Positions 10,845 to 21,655 of a stretch of DNA of 64,000 nt are shown here, one piece after another. Numbering within the stretch: position 1 is the first letter of the stretch; every line of letters begins with the position of its first letter. Position numbers and translations under genes: made by a program. The notes beneath the pieces were generated by a model, which saw nothing but the letters and a program-made list of their open reading frames with translations, ran no database searches and was not told the origin of the DNA. The stretch is from Erinaceus europaeus (taxonomy: Eukaryota; Chordata; Mammalia; Eulipotyphla; Erinaceidae). Location: NCBI RefSeq assembly GCF_950295315.1, contig NC_080168.1, forward strand, positions 70,503,254-70,567,253, read 5' to 3'.

Positions 10845-10945
10845 ATCAGCTCTAGCTAGTAGTAGTAACAGGGATTGATCATGAGAGCTCTTGCATGCAA
10901 ATCCTGAGCTATACTGATGTGTTATTGCCCCAGTCCTAACATGGT
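10845..10945 (-). mobile_element. Type 3 SINE fragment, reversed
   Basis: Weak match: the minus strand reads GGACTGGGGCAATAACACAT then GATCAATCCCTGTTACT. Confidence 0.45.
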
Positions 10946-10954
10946 CACTTCTGC

Positions 10955-11110
10955 TTTCAAATCCTAGAACCAGGCACACAGTGCAGCAAGAGCACACCAG
11001 ACCTGCAAGCTTGAGGACCCAGAGGTCCCAGGTTTGATTCCCCAGCACCAACTTATGCCAGAGATGAACAGTGCTCTGCCATCTCTCTCTCTCGCTCTCT
11101 CTCTCAATAA
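10955..11110 (+). mobile_element. Type 3 SINE, diverged
   Basis: GGTCCCAGGTTTGATTCCCC, AGAGATGAACAGTGCTCTGC and a CT-rich end with CAATAAATCC. Confidence 0.8.
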
Positions 11111-11825
11111 ATCCATATGGATTTTGTCTTCAGTATAAACCTTGACTGACCAGGAGAATTCTGCCTTGGCATCATGTGACTAATTCATAGATGTAGAAGT
11201 TTGGCAGCAAGTGCTGCACAGTTCAGTTCAAATCAACAGTTTTTCAGTTGCAATACACTGGTTGCTAACACCAACCAATAGATACATGGTTTGCCCTGCA
11301 TGGAGATCCTAGGAAACATCTCAGTAAATGCTGCTTACTAGTAACAATGAGATTGATGGGAACAAGCATCAAAATCTGTGCCATCCTCAACTATTCATTT
11401 TCATATTCAGCAAGGAAAATGAATAGATTTACTTTAGAAGTTCCTGGACCTAAAGAGGTCAAGTAGACAAAAAAAAAAAAAAAAAAATCAGAGCTACTCT
11501 AGATATGAGTGATTTATTTCTGTGTTTGTTTGTTCGTTCATTTAATTGGAGGAGTATGGAAAAAGAAATAGGAAGTAAATGTTGAGAAGGCCACTTCTAA
11601 GTTTGCAAAAATCAGATTTATAAAAAGTTGAATTCCATTAATGTTAGCCTGAGGTCAGTGAATAGAAACAAAATTTCTTTGCAAAGCCTTATGTATCTTT
11701 GGAAGGAAGACAAAAGGTTGCCATTACTTCCCGCAATCAAATTACTGCAGAGAAATAGAAAATGTGCCACACCTTTCTATAGTATCATAACATAATTCAT
11801 TAAAGTAAAATATGCCATACAAAGA
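11111..11825. other. Unique sequence with an (A)n run
   Basis: A poly-A of about 19 bases lies at 11469-11487 with no SINE body before it that I can recognise; nothing else seen. Confidence 0.45.
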
Positions 11826-12035
11826 ACAAGAGTCATGGCCCAAGAAGTGGTGCAATGATTGAAGCCTGGTCTTTCAAGCATGAAGTCCCAAGTTTGAGCT
11901 CCAATATCCTATGTACCAGAGTGGTAGTCTGGTCATACATCTCTCTCTCTCATCCCCTCTCTTTCTCCCTCTTCCTCTCTCCTTTCTAGCTCCCTATCCT
12001 CTATGATTAACAAATAAATAAAAATAAGAAATAGG
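11826..12035 (+). mobile_element. Type 5 SINE
   Basis: AAGTGGTGCAATGATTGAAG, TTTCAAGCATGAAGTCCCAA, GTACCAGAGTGGTAGTCTGG and a tail with CAAATAAATAAA. Confidence 0.82.
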
Positions 12036-12074
12036 CATTCCCTTTTAATGTGAAAATAAATAAAAATTTTAATT

Positions 12075-12312
12075 TTCCTCTAGGGTTATCATTGGAGCTC
12101 ACTGCCAGCACTACAAATCCACTGCTTTTATAGGCATTTCCCCCATTTTATTTGATGGGACAAGAGAAATTGAGGGAGGAGGAGGAGATAGAGAGGGAAA
12201 GAGAAAGACAAGTGCAGATCTGCTTTGCTGGAGGCTCAAACCCGGATCCTTGCACAGGTCCTTGTGCTTACTACTATGTGTGCTTAACTGGGTATGCCAC
12301 TGCCTGGCCCTC
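12075..12312 (-). mobile_element. Type 1/2 SINE with 3' module, reversed
   Basis: Starts with the reversed module (CCTCTAGGGTTATCATTGGA), then purine-rich GAGAGGGAAAGAG, reversed B-box GGCTCAAACCCGGATCC and a head ending CACTGCCTGGCCC. Confidence 0.85.
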
Positions 12313-12339
12313 TCAAATATTTGTTTAAAAAGGAAACAA

Positions 12340-13260
12340 GAAACCTAGTTGCAAGAAATACTAAATCAAAAACAAATTAATGGGACTACATCAAATTGAA
12401 AAGCTTCTGCACAGCAAAGGAAACCATCACCCAAACAAAGAGACCCTTCACAGAATGGGAGACCTTTACGTGCCATACATCAGACAAGAGGCTAATAACC
12501 AAAATATATAAAGAGCTCAGCAAACTCAGCAACAAGAAAATAAATAATCCCATCCAAAAATGGGAAGAGGATATGAACAGAATATTCACTACAGAAGAGA
12601 TACAAATAGAGAAATATAAATAAAGTCAACAATGAGATACCACCTCACCCCTGTGAGAATGTCATATATCAAAAGCTACAGCAGCAACAAATGCTAGAGA
12701 GGTTGTGGTGACAAAGAAACCCTCCTGCACTGCTGGTGGGAATGTCAATTGGTCCAACCCCTGTGGAGAGCAGTCTGGAGAACCATCACAGGGCTTGAAA
12801 TGGACCTTCCTTATGACCTAGTAATTCCTATCCCAGGAATATATCCTAAGGGCTCAATCACACCCATCCAAAAAGATGTGTGTACACCTATGTTCATAGA
12901 AGCACAAATTTTAATAGCCAAAACCTGGAAGCAATCCAGGTGCCCAACAACAGATGAATGGCTGACAAAGTTTTGGTGTATATATACTCAATGGAATACT
13001 ACTCAGCTATTAAGAATAATGACGTATTACACCAAAGTAAAAGACTCTGGGGGGCGGAGAATACAGGTACAAAAAGGATGACAGAGGACCTAGTGGGAGT
13101 TTTATTATTATATGTAAAGCTGGAAAATGTTATGCATGTACAAACTATTGTATTTACTGTCAAATGTAAAACATTAATTCCCCAATAAAGAAATTTTTTT
13201 TAAAAAAAGAATAATGAACCCACCTTCATCTGACCCATCTTGGATGGAGCTAGAAGAAAT
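12340..13260 (+). pseudogene. LINE-1 ORF2 C-terminal remnant
   Basis: Readable pieces include [18 protein letters not shown], the region equivalent to [15 protein letters not shown] (broken), [18 protein letters not shown] and MEYYSAIKNND. The frame shifts several times. The 3' end is interrupted by a small LINE-1 insertion at 13023-13206. Confidence 0.82.
13023..13206 (+). mobile_element. 184-base LINE-1 3' fragment (short lineage)
   Basis: It carries CACCAAAGTAAAAGACTCTG and ends in TTCCCCAATAAAGAAAT plus a T/A-rich tail. The target sequence AAGAATAATGA is repeated at 13012-13022 and 13207-13217. Without it, the host LINE-1 reads through from AAGAATAATGA into ACCCACCTTC. Confidence 0.82.
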
Positions 13261-13704
13261 TATATTAAGTGAGATAAGTCATAAAAAGAAAGATGAGTAA
13301 GGGATGATCCCACTTATAAACAGAAGTTGAGAAAGAAGAACAGAAAGGGAAACTCAAAGAAGAATCTGACTGAGTTTGGAGTATGGCATCAAAGTAAAAA
13401 TCTCTGGGTGGAGGGCAAGAGTAGATTTTCAGCTTCACTGTGGGGAAGTAGGGGTAGGGACACAGACGTTTGTGGTGGAAATGGTGGAAATATATATTCC
13501 TACTAACTTATAGTCTTATACATCATTATTTAATCAATATGACAAGACAAAAATAGATTGAATGTCTCAAACTTTTTGATACATAGACCCCAGTTCTAAG
13601 TACATATTCCTTCAATCTAAGCACTTCAATTTAAGCACTTCAATCTTAAGCACTTAAGACTTCAAATTGGTAACCTGACTGAATTTTAACAATGGGCGTA
13701 AATT

Positions 13705-14179
13705 AAAAGTACACAATAGTCTACAGTGAGTACCCCCCAACACTTTATCTGCACTATTCCAGCCTTTAGGTCCATAATTGTTTAACAGTTTGTTTGGCTT
13801 TGTATGTTAACTCTCTTTTCAGCCACCAGATTCCAGATGCTAGCATGATGCCGACCAGACTTCCCTGGACAGACAACCCCACCAATATGTCCTGGAGCTC
13901 TGCTTCCCCAGAGCCCCAACCTACTAGGGAAAGAGAGAGGCAGACTGGGAGTATGCATCAACCAGTCAACGCCCATGTTCAGCGGGGAAGCAATTACACA
14001 AGCCAGACCTTCCACCTTCTGCAAACCACAATGACCTTGAGTCCATACTCCCGGAGGGATAAAGAATGGGAAAGCTATCAGGGGATAAGATATGGAGATC
14101 TGGTGGTGGGAATTGTGTGGAGTTGTACCTCTCCTATCCTAAAGTTCTGTTAGTCTCCTTTTATAAATAAATTTAAAAA
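13705..14179 (+). mobile_element. 475-base LINE-1 3'UTR fragment (long lineage)
   Basis: Flanked by AACAATGGGCGTAAATT (13688-13704) and AACAATGGGCTTAAATT (14180-14196), with one mismatch. It holds only the last part of the long 3' UTR, ending CTCCTTTTATAAATAAATTT. It sits inside the 3' UTR of an older member of the same lineage. Confidence 0.87.
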
Positions 14180-15990
14180 AACAATGGGCTTAAATTGTTA
14201 ATACATTTATAATAATGACTTTTTCTTTGAAATATTAAATCAACTATAATCTTAGACCAGAGATATCAGGAGCAACTAGCTGCATCACTATATTAGATAG
14301 AGCTATATGTAAATAGCATTATATGACATAAATCATGGTGAGGTCTTGTATGATACAAAAAATCCTAACAATGGGATTTTCAAAGTCAATCAAATCTCCA
14401 AATAACTTGGTTATAATAATAACTATGTATTGCCTTCTTTAGCCCCTAAGACAGCAGGAACCTTCCCATTCTCTATAAAACTCATATTTCTCCCAGAACC
14501 TCTGGGATGGGGCTCACTTTCCTGCATGCTTCTTTCAATTCATACCAACTCATACTGCATCTACTGATCTCAACCTAATCAATGCAATCAGTACCACCTT
14601 GGCATGTTTCACTTCAGATTATGTCCACAGAGGACAGGCATGGTATATCAACCCTCCAGCTTCATTACCTGATGAGACCTTTCCTAGCTCATAGGACTCT
14701 TTAATTCCATTCCAGGTGGTGCACTTCCTAACAAAGCCTTAGAACCTACCTAGATAAAGACCAGGGCAGGAGATAGGGTATATGTACACATGTATCCATA
14801 AATTAGGGGAAAATATATACCTGAAGGCAAAAGTGCATAATAGTTTCCAGTGACTCAATAAGTGCAGCAAAAAAGATGTAGAAAGACCTAAAAAAGACAC
14901 CATAAAGTACCTAGTGAAATAGTTTTTACTTCGACCTAGATATTCTCCTCACCTACTTCCTGTTTCACTTCCCTCAATCACTCCAAGGGTAACCTTGTCA
15001 GATAAAGTAAGGACTACAAAAACTGGATACGGGCAAGAGACCAACATACTTTAATGATGGCTCTTTTGCTTACTACCCCATCACCCAGGGCCGTAGTCAG
15101 GGAATCCTGGGATACCTACACAGACATGAAAGGACTAGATCTCTAACAGATCCAACTCTCTGCTGTCACTGGTCAACTCCATCAGGAACAACATAGTGGA
15201 CCCCTTTGTGGGCCCTTATAGAACCTTGCGCTCTATGTGGATCAACAATGGCAGTGACTGCCCCATTCTCCAAAGGGAGGTTGAACCAACATACTCTACC
15301 ACTTGAGGAAGATGGGTCCTGAAATTAGTGTAGCCTAAAATGTTACTAGCTATGACCACAGAATGTGAGCTCAGACCTACAGGGATGCAGAGGTTACACA
15401 GACAGTGAATATGGGCCTCAGATCAGATTGATGGGGGTTTACCATTAACAATATTTATATATTTTTCCCATACTTGGGAGTGACTTTCTTCTTGGATTCA
15501 GCCTTCTAGTCCTTTTTCCATCTCTGAAACCTTTCCCCAGACAATACCTTTGGTTCACCTTCATGTTAGCTGTCAGGCTCAGACAAAAAGTAGAAAATTT
15601 ATGGGTCCCTTAGAATATACCTAAAACAGACCTACTAGCTTTTTCCAAAATGGAAACCCCAAATCTCATCTGCTCTATTCTTACCTTTAGGTTACTGATT
15701 ATTAAACAATTTATTCTTTATATTGTAATGCTTTTCAGCCACGAAATTGCAGATGCTACTATGATTTCCAACCTGATTTACCTGGGAAGACAACTTCACC
15801 ATTGTATCCTGGAACCCTACTTCCCCAGAACCCTGCCACACTAGGGAAAGATAGAGACAGACTGGGAGTATGGATCACCCTGCCAAATCCCATGTCCAAT
15901 GGAGAAGCAATTATAGAAGGCAGACCTTCTACCTTCTGCACCCCATGATGATCCTGGGTCCATATTCCAAGAGGGATAAAGAATAGGAAA

Positions 15991-16254
15991 TCTGGGAGTC
16001 GGGCGGCAGCGCAGCAGGTTAAGTGCACGTGGCACAAAGTGCAAGGACTGGCATGAGGATCCCGGTTGGAGCCTCCGGCTCCCCACCTGCAGTGAAGTCG
16101 CTTCACAGGCAGTGAAGCAGGCCTGCAGGTGTCTTTCTCTCCCCCCTCTGTCTTCCCCTCCTCTCTCCATTTCTCTCTGTCCTATGCAACAATGACAACA
16201 ATAACTACAATAAAACAACAAGGGCAAAAAAGGGGAACAAATAAATATTTTAAA
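15991..16254 (+). mobile_element. Type 1 SINE
   Basis: TCTGGGAGTCGGGCGGCAGC head; flanked by a perfect 13-base duplication AAAGAATAGGAAA (15978-15990, 16255-16267). No 3' module. Confidence 0.92.
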
Positions 16255-16634
16255 AAAGAATAGGAAAGCTATCAAGGAAGAGGATGGTGGAAATTGCATG
16301 AATTTGTACCCTTCTAGTTCTATAGTCTTGTTTATATTCATATTTTATAAATAAATTTTTAAAGGAAAAAGAACAAGAGTCCACAAATAAACTCCCATCA
16401 TTTAAACCCTTTATAAATGCAAGACAGAGATTATGTTTAATCTGTTTTCCCCAACTCTGATCATTTTGCTAGGTTGAGAAGAGTCCTTGGATTAAAAAAA
16501 ATTAATAAGTAAAAAGATGGGAAAGTGAATAAAGGGGGAAAGGAGAAATAGGTCAATTTATTTACCACTTACTTGGAATTTATATTCCAACCTATTTTAA
16601 AGTACAACGAAAGTCTCTTAAGAACTAGGCATCC

Positions 16635-16987
16635 CAACCAGACTTCCCTGGACAGATGACTCCACCAATGTGTCCTGGAGCTCTGCTTACCCAGAGCCCC
16701 AACCTACTAGGGAAAAGAGAGGCAGGCTTGGAGTATGGATCAACCTGTCAACACCCATGTTCAGCGGGGAAGCAATTACAGAAGCCAGACCTTCCTCCAC
16801 CTTCTGAACCCCACAATGACCTTCGGTCTATACTCCCAGAGGGATAAAGAAAAAACTGTCAAGGGAGGGGATGGGATATGGAGATCTGGTAGTGGGAATT
16901 AGGTGGAGTTATACCCCTCTTATCCTATGGTTTTGCTAATGTCTCCTTTTTTAAATAAATTTAAAAAAGAAAAAAGAAAGAAAAAAA
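16635..16987 (+). mobile_element. 353-base LINE-1 3'UTR fragment (long lineage)
   Basis: Begins CAACCAGACTTCCCTGGACA and ends TTTTTTAAATAAATTTAAAA. Flanking duplication AGAACTAGGCATCC is perfect (16621-16634, 16988-17001). Confidence 0.9.
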
Positions 16988-17044
16988 AGAACTAGGCATC
17001 CTTAAACAAAACAGCATGAAACAAAATTATAAAGAAAGTTAATT

Positions 17045-17162
17045 TTGAGGAAAGCAGACCAGCAGCCATGCTTCCTTCAATATGATAGGGGCAGAGCTTG
17101 AGCCCAGGTTACACATGTGACAAAACAAAACACTATCCAAGTAAGCTATTTCACTGGCCCCT
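17045..17162 (-). mobile_element. Type 4 SINE 5' part, reversed
   Basis: The minus strand reads GGGGCCAGTGAAATAGCTTA, CTTGGATAGTGTTTTGTTTT and a B-box-like GGGCTCAAGC. The tail is missing. Confidence 0.72.
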
Positions 17163-17990
17163 ATATTTTTCTCTTTATCTGAGAAAAAAAATCAACCCAG
17201 AGCAGTAAAGCCCCCAGAGATGACCAAAAATAAAATTATGTATGTTGTTTGACACTCAGCCCTAGAAAGACATCCCAAAAGGGAGTAGCTTTAAGGAGAA
17301 TTTAGCAGGAAAGAAAGGTGCATTAAACAGACCCCAGTGTCAAATGCCTCAAGAAACATAAAAGCAAGTCAAGTGCTAAGATAAAAGACACATTTATTTA
17401 AGGAATTGTTTGAAGGCTTAAATAGGAGCAATCCTCAAGGATTACAGAATTATTTCTGGCTTCATATCTCACAAGATATGAAGTGGATGGACTCCTGCCC
17501 TTCCTCTCTCTCTTTTCAAACAGATATGGCAAGACCTAGCACCCAACGTTTGAATGTGGAAACTTCAGGCTATGGGTTGGTCACCCTCTTTGTGTTCTCC
17601 CCCTTACTCCCTCGTCTTTCTCCTTCTCAAACAATGGGGAGGACTAGCTGATAAAAATCAAGAGATAGTACAGAAATCAAAAGCCATCAGAGTAGAGTTA
17701 GAGAGTAACTGATCCTCTCCTCAGCACTCACCAGAGAGGCTTTTCACAGGACATGCGGTAGGGCGCTGCCACCTGTCCAAACAACCAGAACAAGTTTGTG
17801 CAGAGTGGGAATCACCAGGCAACATGAATAGCAGCATCAGATTAACCACTGTAAAGGGAGCTGTCTCAGGGCCCAGTGTCTCCTCTCCTTGCCAACATTT
17901 CAGATTGACTGTCCCTTTGTCTGCACCAGGGAATGCGTCTTACATAGGATGTGAACAGCATCCAAGCACAAAGATGAACTCTCAGGTTTC
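17163..17990. other. Unique sequence, no gene recognised
   Basis: An 81-codon frame (17406-17651) has no recognisable feature. Confidence 0.5.
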
Positions 17991-17994
17991 CTTC

Positions 17995-18195
17995 ACGTTC
18001 CTTTTTGTAACAGAGAGCAAGAGATAGAAAGGGAGAGAATGAGGAAGGAGAGATAGAGAGAAATAAAAACATTAGCAGCACTGCTTCACTGCTCATGAAG
18101 CTTCCCCGCTGCAGGTAGGACCAGGGGCTTGAACCTGTGTCCTCATTCAGGGTAACATCATTGCTGTACCAGATGCACCGCCACCCAACCTCTCA
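17995..18195 (-). mobile_element. Type 2 SINE, reversed
   Basis: Purine-rich stretch, then CACTGCTTCACTGCTCATGA, reversed B-box GGGGCTTGAACCTG and a head ending CCGCCACCCAACC. Confidence 0.82.
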
Positions 18196-18199
18196 TTTA

Positions 18200-18443
18200 T
18201 TTATTTAATATGTATTTTGCCCACCAAGGTTATAGCTGGGGCTCAGTGCCTGCATGGCTTCACCACTCCCTGTGACTTTTTTTTTAGTTCCATCTAGAAA
18301 GAAAGTCAGAGACAGAGAGAACACAGAGCACTGCTCCACCTCTCATAAAACTTCCGCCCTTGCAGGTCAGGACAGGGACTTGAACTCAGGTCCTCAGGCA
18401 TGGTAACATGTACACTCCACTGGGTGTACTTCCACCAGTCCCC
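18200..18443 (-). mobile_element. Type 2 SINE with 3' module, reversed, diverged
   Basis: CACCAAGGTTATAGCTGGGG is the reversed module; the reversed body and B-box (GGGACTTGAACTCAGGTCCT) follow. Confidence 0.8.
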
Positions 18444-19428
18444 AACTTCCATATTCTGTAAATCATCTCCGAAGGAGAGAGAGAGAAAAAAAACTGCACA
18501 ATTAGCCATATATGAGTAGCAAGAGACCCAGCAACATGGATCTAAGTGTTGCTGTACTTGAAGCTAGGAAGACCAGACCTCCAGCACCACTCTGTTTGCC
18601 TGTTGAAGTGTGTCCACTGGTGCCATATCCCCAGGCAAAGAGTCCCCTGCTCCCTGGAATGTGTCTCAAGAAAGCTGGGGTTTGACCTCTGACAGAAGTG
18701 GGTAGTCAAGTTGCATGTGATACTCAGAGAAGGCAGGTAGGCTGAGCTCCAGCCCCAGGCCTCTCTCCCACAGGTCACCCCTCTTCTCAGAGCATTCCTC
18801 CTGCCCTGAGCCCTGCACTGTCTCCTCCCCCTGCAGCTGTCTAACCCCCAAAGCCTGGAAGAGACAGAAAAATGCAGTTATTTTTTCCCACTGAGCACAT
18901 TCCATAACCCCCCAGGCTGCTCTTCTAGAGATGACACTTCTTTGCAGCTAATCTCTTACCTCTCATCTTTCTCTCCTTTTTCATCTCCCTAATCCATCTG
19001 ATTCCACCATGGACTCCACACCCACCTTCTGGGGCCCCAGGACTGGACTTCCACCCCCCCACACACACACGTACACACACCTAAAAAAAATGTACCATGG
19101 CCCCTGAGCCCCTTGGTCCAGGAGCCAGCCAGCCTTCACGCTCTCTTCTCTTCCCTGAACCTATACCTACCCGCACCCCTTACTTGTGCCAGGCTTTATC
19201 TGTGGCTGGGATTCCAAGCTGTGCATCTGTTTAGGACAATGTTGGCATTGTATAAGTAGGGATTCAGTCACATACCTGCATCTATCCTGAATCCAGAGCC
19301 TGGTATGTGAGTAAACCCAATCACTCTCCTCAGATTTCTCAGGGCACCTTCTTCTACCCAGCTTGTGTCCGTGGCCTGGATGAAACCTTATAACCTTTCT
19401 ACAGCTCCCAGGGTAGCCTACCTGTGTA
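18444..19428. other. Unique sequence, no gene recognised
   Basis: GC-richer and pyrimidine-rich in parts. A short (CA) run lies at 19058-19080. Minus-strand frames of 78-124 codons overlap in different phases, which argues against any one being coding. Confidence 0.5.
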
Positions 19429-20110
19429 CACACCACACACATAACATAACACACATACACCACAGACATATCACAAAGAACATACAACACATAATACAAA
19501 CTACATACACCACACACATACATAGCATACCACAGACACACAACACACTACAAACTACACATATAACACCAAACATTCCACATATGCACCACACATATAA
19601 CATACCACAAAAAAACACTCACCACAAACTACACACATCCATAATATACCATGCAAAACACATGCCACAAACTACCCACACCATAAGTTACACACACATC
19701 ACACATCAAAAACACCACACAGACACACCACACATACCTAACACATACATACCAAATAGACACATCATGTGCCACACACACCACACATCACACATACATG
19801 ATACACAGATATCACATACCTCACACACCACAAACACTGTATGCATATATCACTACACTACACACATGCCAATCACACTCACTACACAACACACCTCACT
19901 CATACATTCACAGACACAACTCTCACATACATCCCACACAGAGCCAAACACACATACTCACCCCACACATACCACTCACACCACACCACACATACCTTAC
20001 AAACCACATACACACCACAAACAAACCACACAGAGACACCAAACACCACAAGTCACCCCCCACACACACCACATGCCCAAAGACTTCTCAAACACACCCC
20101 ACACATCACA
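19429..20110 (+). repeat. Degenerate CA-rich satellite-like block
   Basis: About 680 bases of ACACACC, ACATAC and ACCACA words with almost no G on this strand. No exact unit dominates. Long open frames (up to 288 codons) run through it only because CA-rich sequence lacks stop codons. Confidence 0.92.
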
Positions 20111-20613
20111 CTGTCTCTTCCTCTCTTTCTCCTTGCCCAGACCTAGAACACCAGCTCCCTTGTTTACAGCCCCAGAAGCTTCTGGTAGGGGTTGGGGAGG
20201 AGAGGGATGTCTGTCCTCTGAGCTATGCTAGTCTTCAGTGTGTTTTCTTCCAGAAGTTTATAAAGAAGGAGACAAAGGATAGATTGATCAAGAGATTCAA
20301 ATCTGACCTCAGCTCTGAGGCTGATGACCTTCTGTGAGCTACGGACCCAGACTCCTCCTGTCAGGTGGTAGACACAGTTCCTTCCTTCTAACAGACCCCC
20401 AGCCCCTGTGGGAGAATTGAATGTGTAGCAACCACAAACAAATTCTGGAAAGAGCCAAGGTGACTAAAACATGCCGCAATCTTTGCTCCATCCTGAACAC
20501 AGAACATTGTGGCTGTTCCTCCGCAGAGACCTTGCATGTCAAATGACCTCAGTTTATTATACTTAGCTCTTTTAATTATTTGATAATGGCTTACAAATGT
20601 GTGAAGTCAGGAC
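20111..20613. other. Unique sequence holding a candidate terminal exon
   Basis: Between the CA block and the next SINE. The only coding hint is 20254-20337, listed separately. No AATAAA occurs within about 270 bases after that stop codon. Confidence 0.4.
20254..20337 (+). other. Candidate 3' coding exon, 27 codons
   Basis: A pyrimidine tract and AG (GTGTTTTCTTCCAG, ending at 20253) precede an open frame that ends in TGA at 20335-20337. The peptide is charged and looks amphipathic (KFIKKETKDRLIKRFKSDL, then SSEADDLL). I do not recognise the family. A chance acceptor-like site is a real alternative, as no matching upstream exon is evident here. Confidence 0.18.
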
Positions 20614-20614
20614 T

Positions 20615-20765
20615 GGTGAAGCAAGTCACATGGACAGTTCTCTGCTTTGCTATGTGAGTGACTCAGGTTCAAGCCCCGTCCCAAGGCATTGAAGGAAGCT
20701 CTCTTTCTCTAGTTCTATCTCTGTCTCCTCTTAGCTTCTCTGTTTTTATATTTTTTAAAAAATTG
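20615..20765 (+). mobile_element. Type 4 SINE
   Basis: TTCTCTGCTTTGCTATGTGA, GACTCAGGTTCAAGCCCCG and a CT-rich end with a T/A tail. The 30 bases before it resemble those before the copy at 26128. Confidence 0.75.
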
Positions 20766-20804
20766 AGGTTTTGAAAGTATATTTAAAAGAATTAATGAAG
20801 AAAA

Positions 20805-21035
20805 CTGGGGTGGGGGGAGGTTGGGTGGTGGTGAATCTGGTTGAGCATACATGTTACAATGCCCAAGGACACAGATTCAAGTACCCAGTCCCTACCTACA
20901 GGGGGAAAACTTTACAAGTGATGAAACAGGGCTGCAGGTATCTCTCTTCCTCTCTGTCTTTCCCTTCACCTAAATTTCTGGCTGTCTCTATACAATAAAT
21001 AAATAAATAAAAATAAAAAATTTAAATAAAATGAA
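20805..21035 (+). mobile_element. Type 2 SINE
   Basis: GGTGGTGGTGAATCTGGTTG head, body GATGAAACAGGGCTGCAGGT and a tail ACAATAAATAAATAAATAAA. Confidence 0.87.
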
Positions 21036-21042
21036 AGTAGAA

Positions 21043-21428
21043 AACTGGGGTCAGGATGGTGGCTCACCCAGTAGAAGATACATGTGTGGGATCAGGCGAT
21101 GGCACATCTGGTTAAATGCACACATTACAGTACATAAGGACCCAGGTTCAAGCCCCTGTTCCCCACCTGCAGGGGGAAAGCTTCACAAGTGGTGAAGCAA
21201 GGTTGCAGGTGTCTCTCTGTCTCTTTCCCTCTCTCTCTCTCTCTCACCTCTCAATTTCTCTCTGTCTCTTTGCAATAATAAAAATAAATAAATAATATTT
21301 CTAAAATAAAAAAGAAAGAAAGAAAATACATCTCACTATCTGTGAGGACCCAGGTTCAAGACCCTAGACCCCATTAGTAGGGAGTGGGAAGTTTCATGAG
21401 CAGTAGAGTAGTGCATTAATGGTGTAGG

Positions 21429-21465
<37 letters not shown>

Positions 21466-21562
21466 GCCTCTATATTGGCCCTCTCTCAAAAAATAAGGTC
21501 ACTGGAAGCAGTGGAATAATACAGGCATTGATCCCCAGTGATGATAACCCTGGTAGCAAAAG
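21043..21562 (+). mobile_element. Type 2 SINE with 3' module, split by another SINE
   Basis: The head (GGTCAGGATGGTGGCTCACC) lies at 21048-21085. The rest resumes near 21326 with ATCTGTGAGGACCCAGGTTC and ends in a 3' module (GGTCACTGGAAGCAGTGGAA). Confidence 0.8.
21086..21325 (+). mobile_element. Type 2 SINE nested in a type 2 SINE
   Basis: CAGGCGATGGCACATCTGGT head, well-preserved GGTTCAAGCCCC B-box and an A-rich tail ending (GAAA)n. It interrupts the copy at 21043-21562 in the same orientation. Confidence 0.87.
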
Positions 21563-21655
21563 AAGGAGAAAAAAGAAAAAGAAGAAGAGGAGGAAAAGAG
21601 GATGGAGGAGATGTAGGAGGAGAAGCATGAGGAGGAGGAGGAAGAGAAGGATAAA
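21563..21655 (+). repeat. (GAA/GGA)n microsatellite
   Basis: Purine-only run following the SINE module, probably grown from its tail. Confidence 0.85.

Larger units (their letters stand above)
12314..16365 (+). mobile_element. LINE-1 3' portion with very long 3' UTR and three insertions
   Basis: An ORF2 C-terminal remnant (about 12330-13260) is followed by a non-coding 3' UTR running to ATAAATAAATTTTTAAAGG near 16362. The 3' UTR matches, block by block, the reversed 3' UTR of the LINE-1 at 49289-50596: CTAAGACAGCAGGAACCT; the AATATATACCTGAA block; AGGGAAAGA; GCAATTATAGAAGGCAGACC. It also has about 0.8 kb extra (roughly 14840-15640), which the copy at 27355-28140 shares in part. After removing the insertions at 13023-13206, 13705-14179 and 15991-16254 the 3' UTR is about 2.3 kb. 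It is a 5'-truncated, dead copy. Confidence 0.82.

Noticed and set aside
15759..16341. Minus-strand frames of 115 and 166 codons
   Set aside because: Antisense reading of a SINE and the LINE-1 3' UTR.
19365..20337. Open frames of 288 and 179 codons, His/Thr-rich
   Set aside because: CA-rich sequence has no stop codons in these frames; three phases are open together. Only the last 84 bases were kept as a weak exon candidate.
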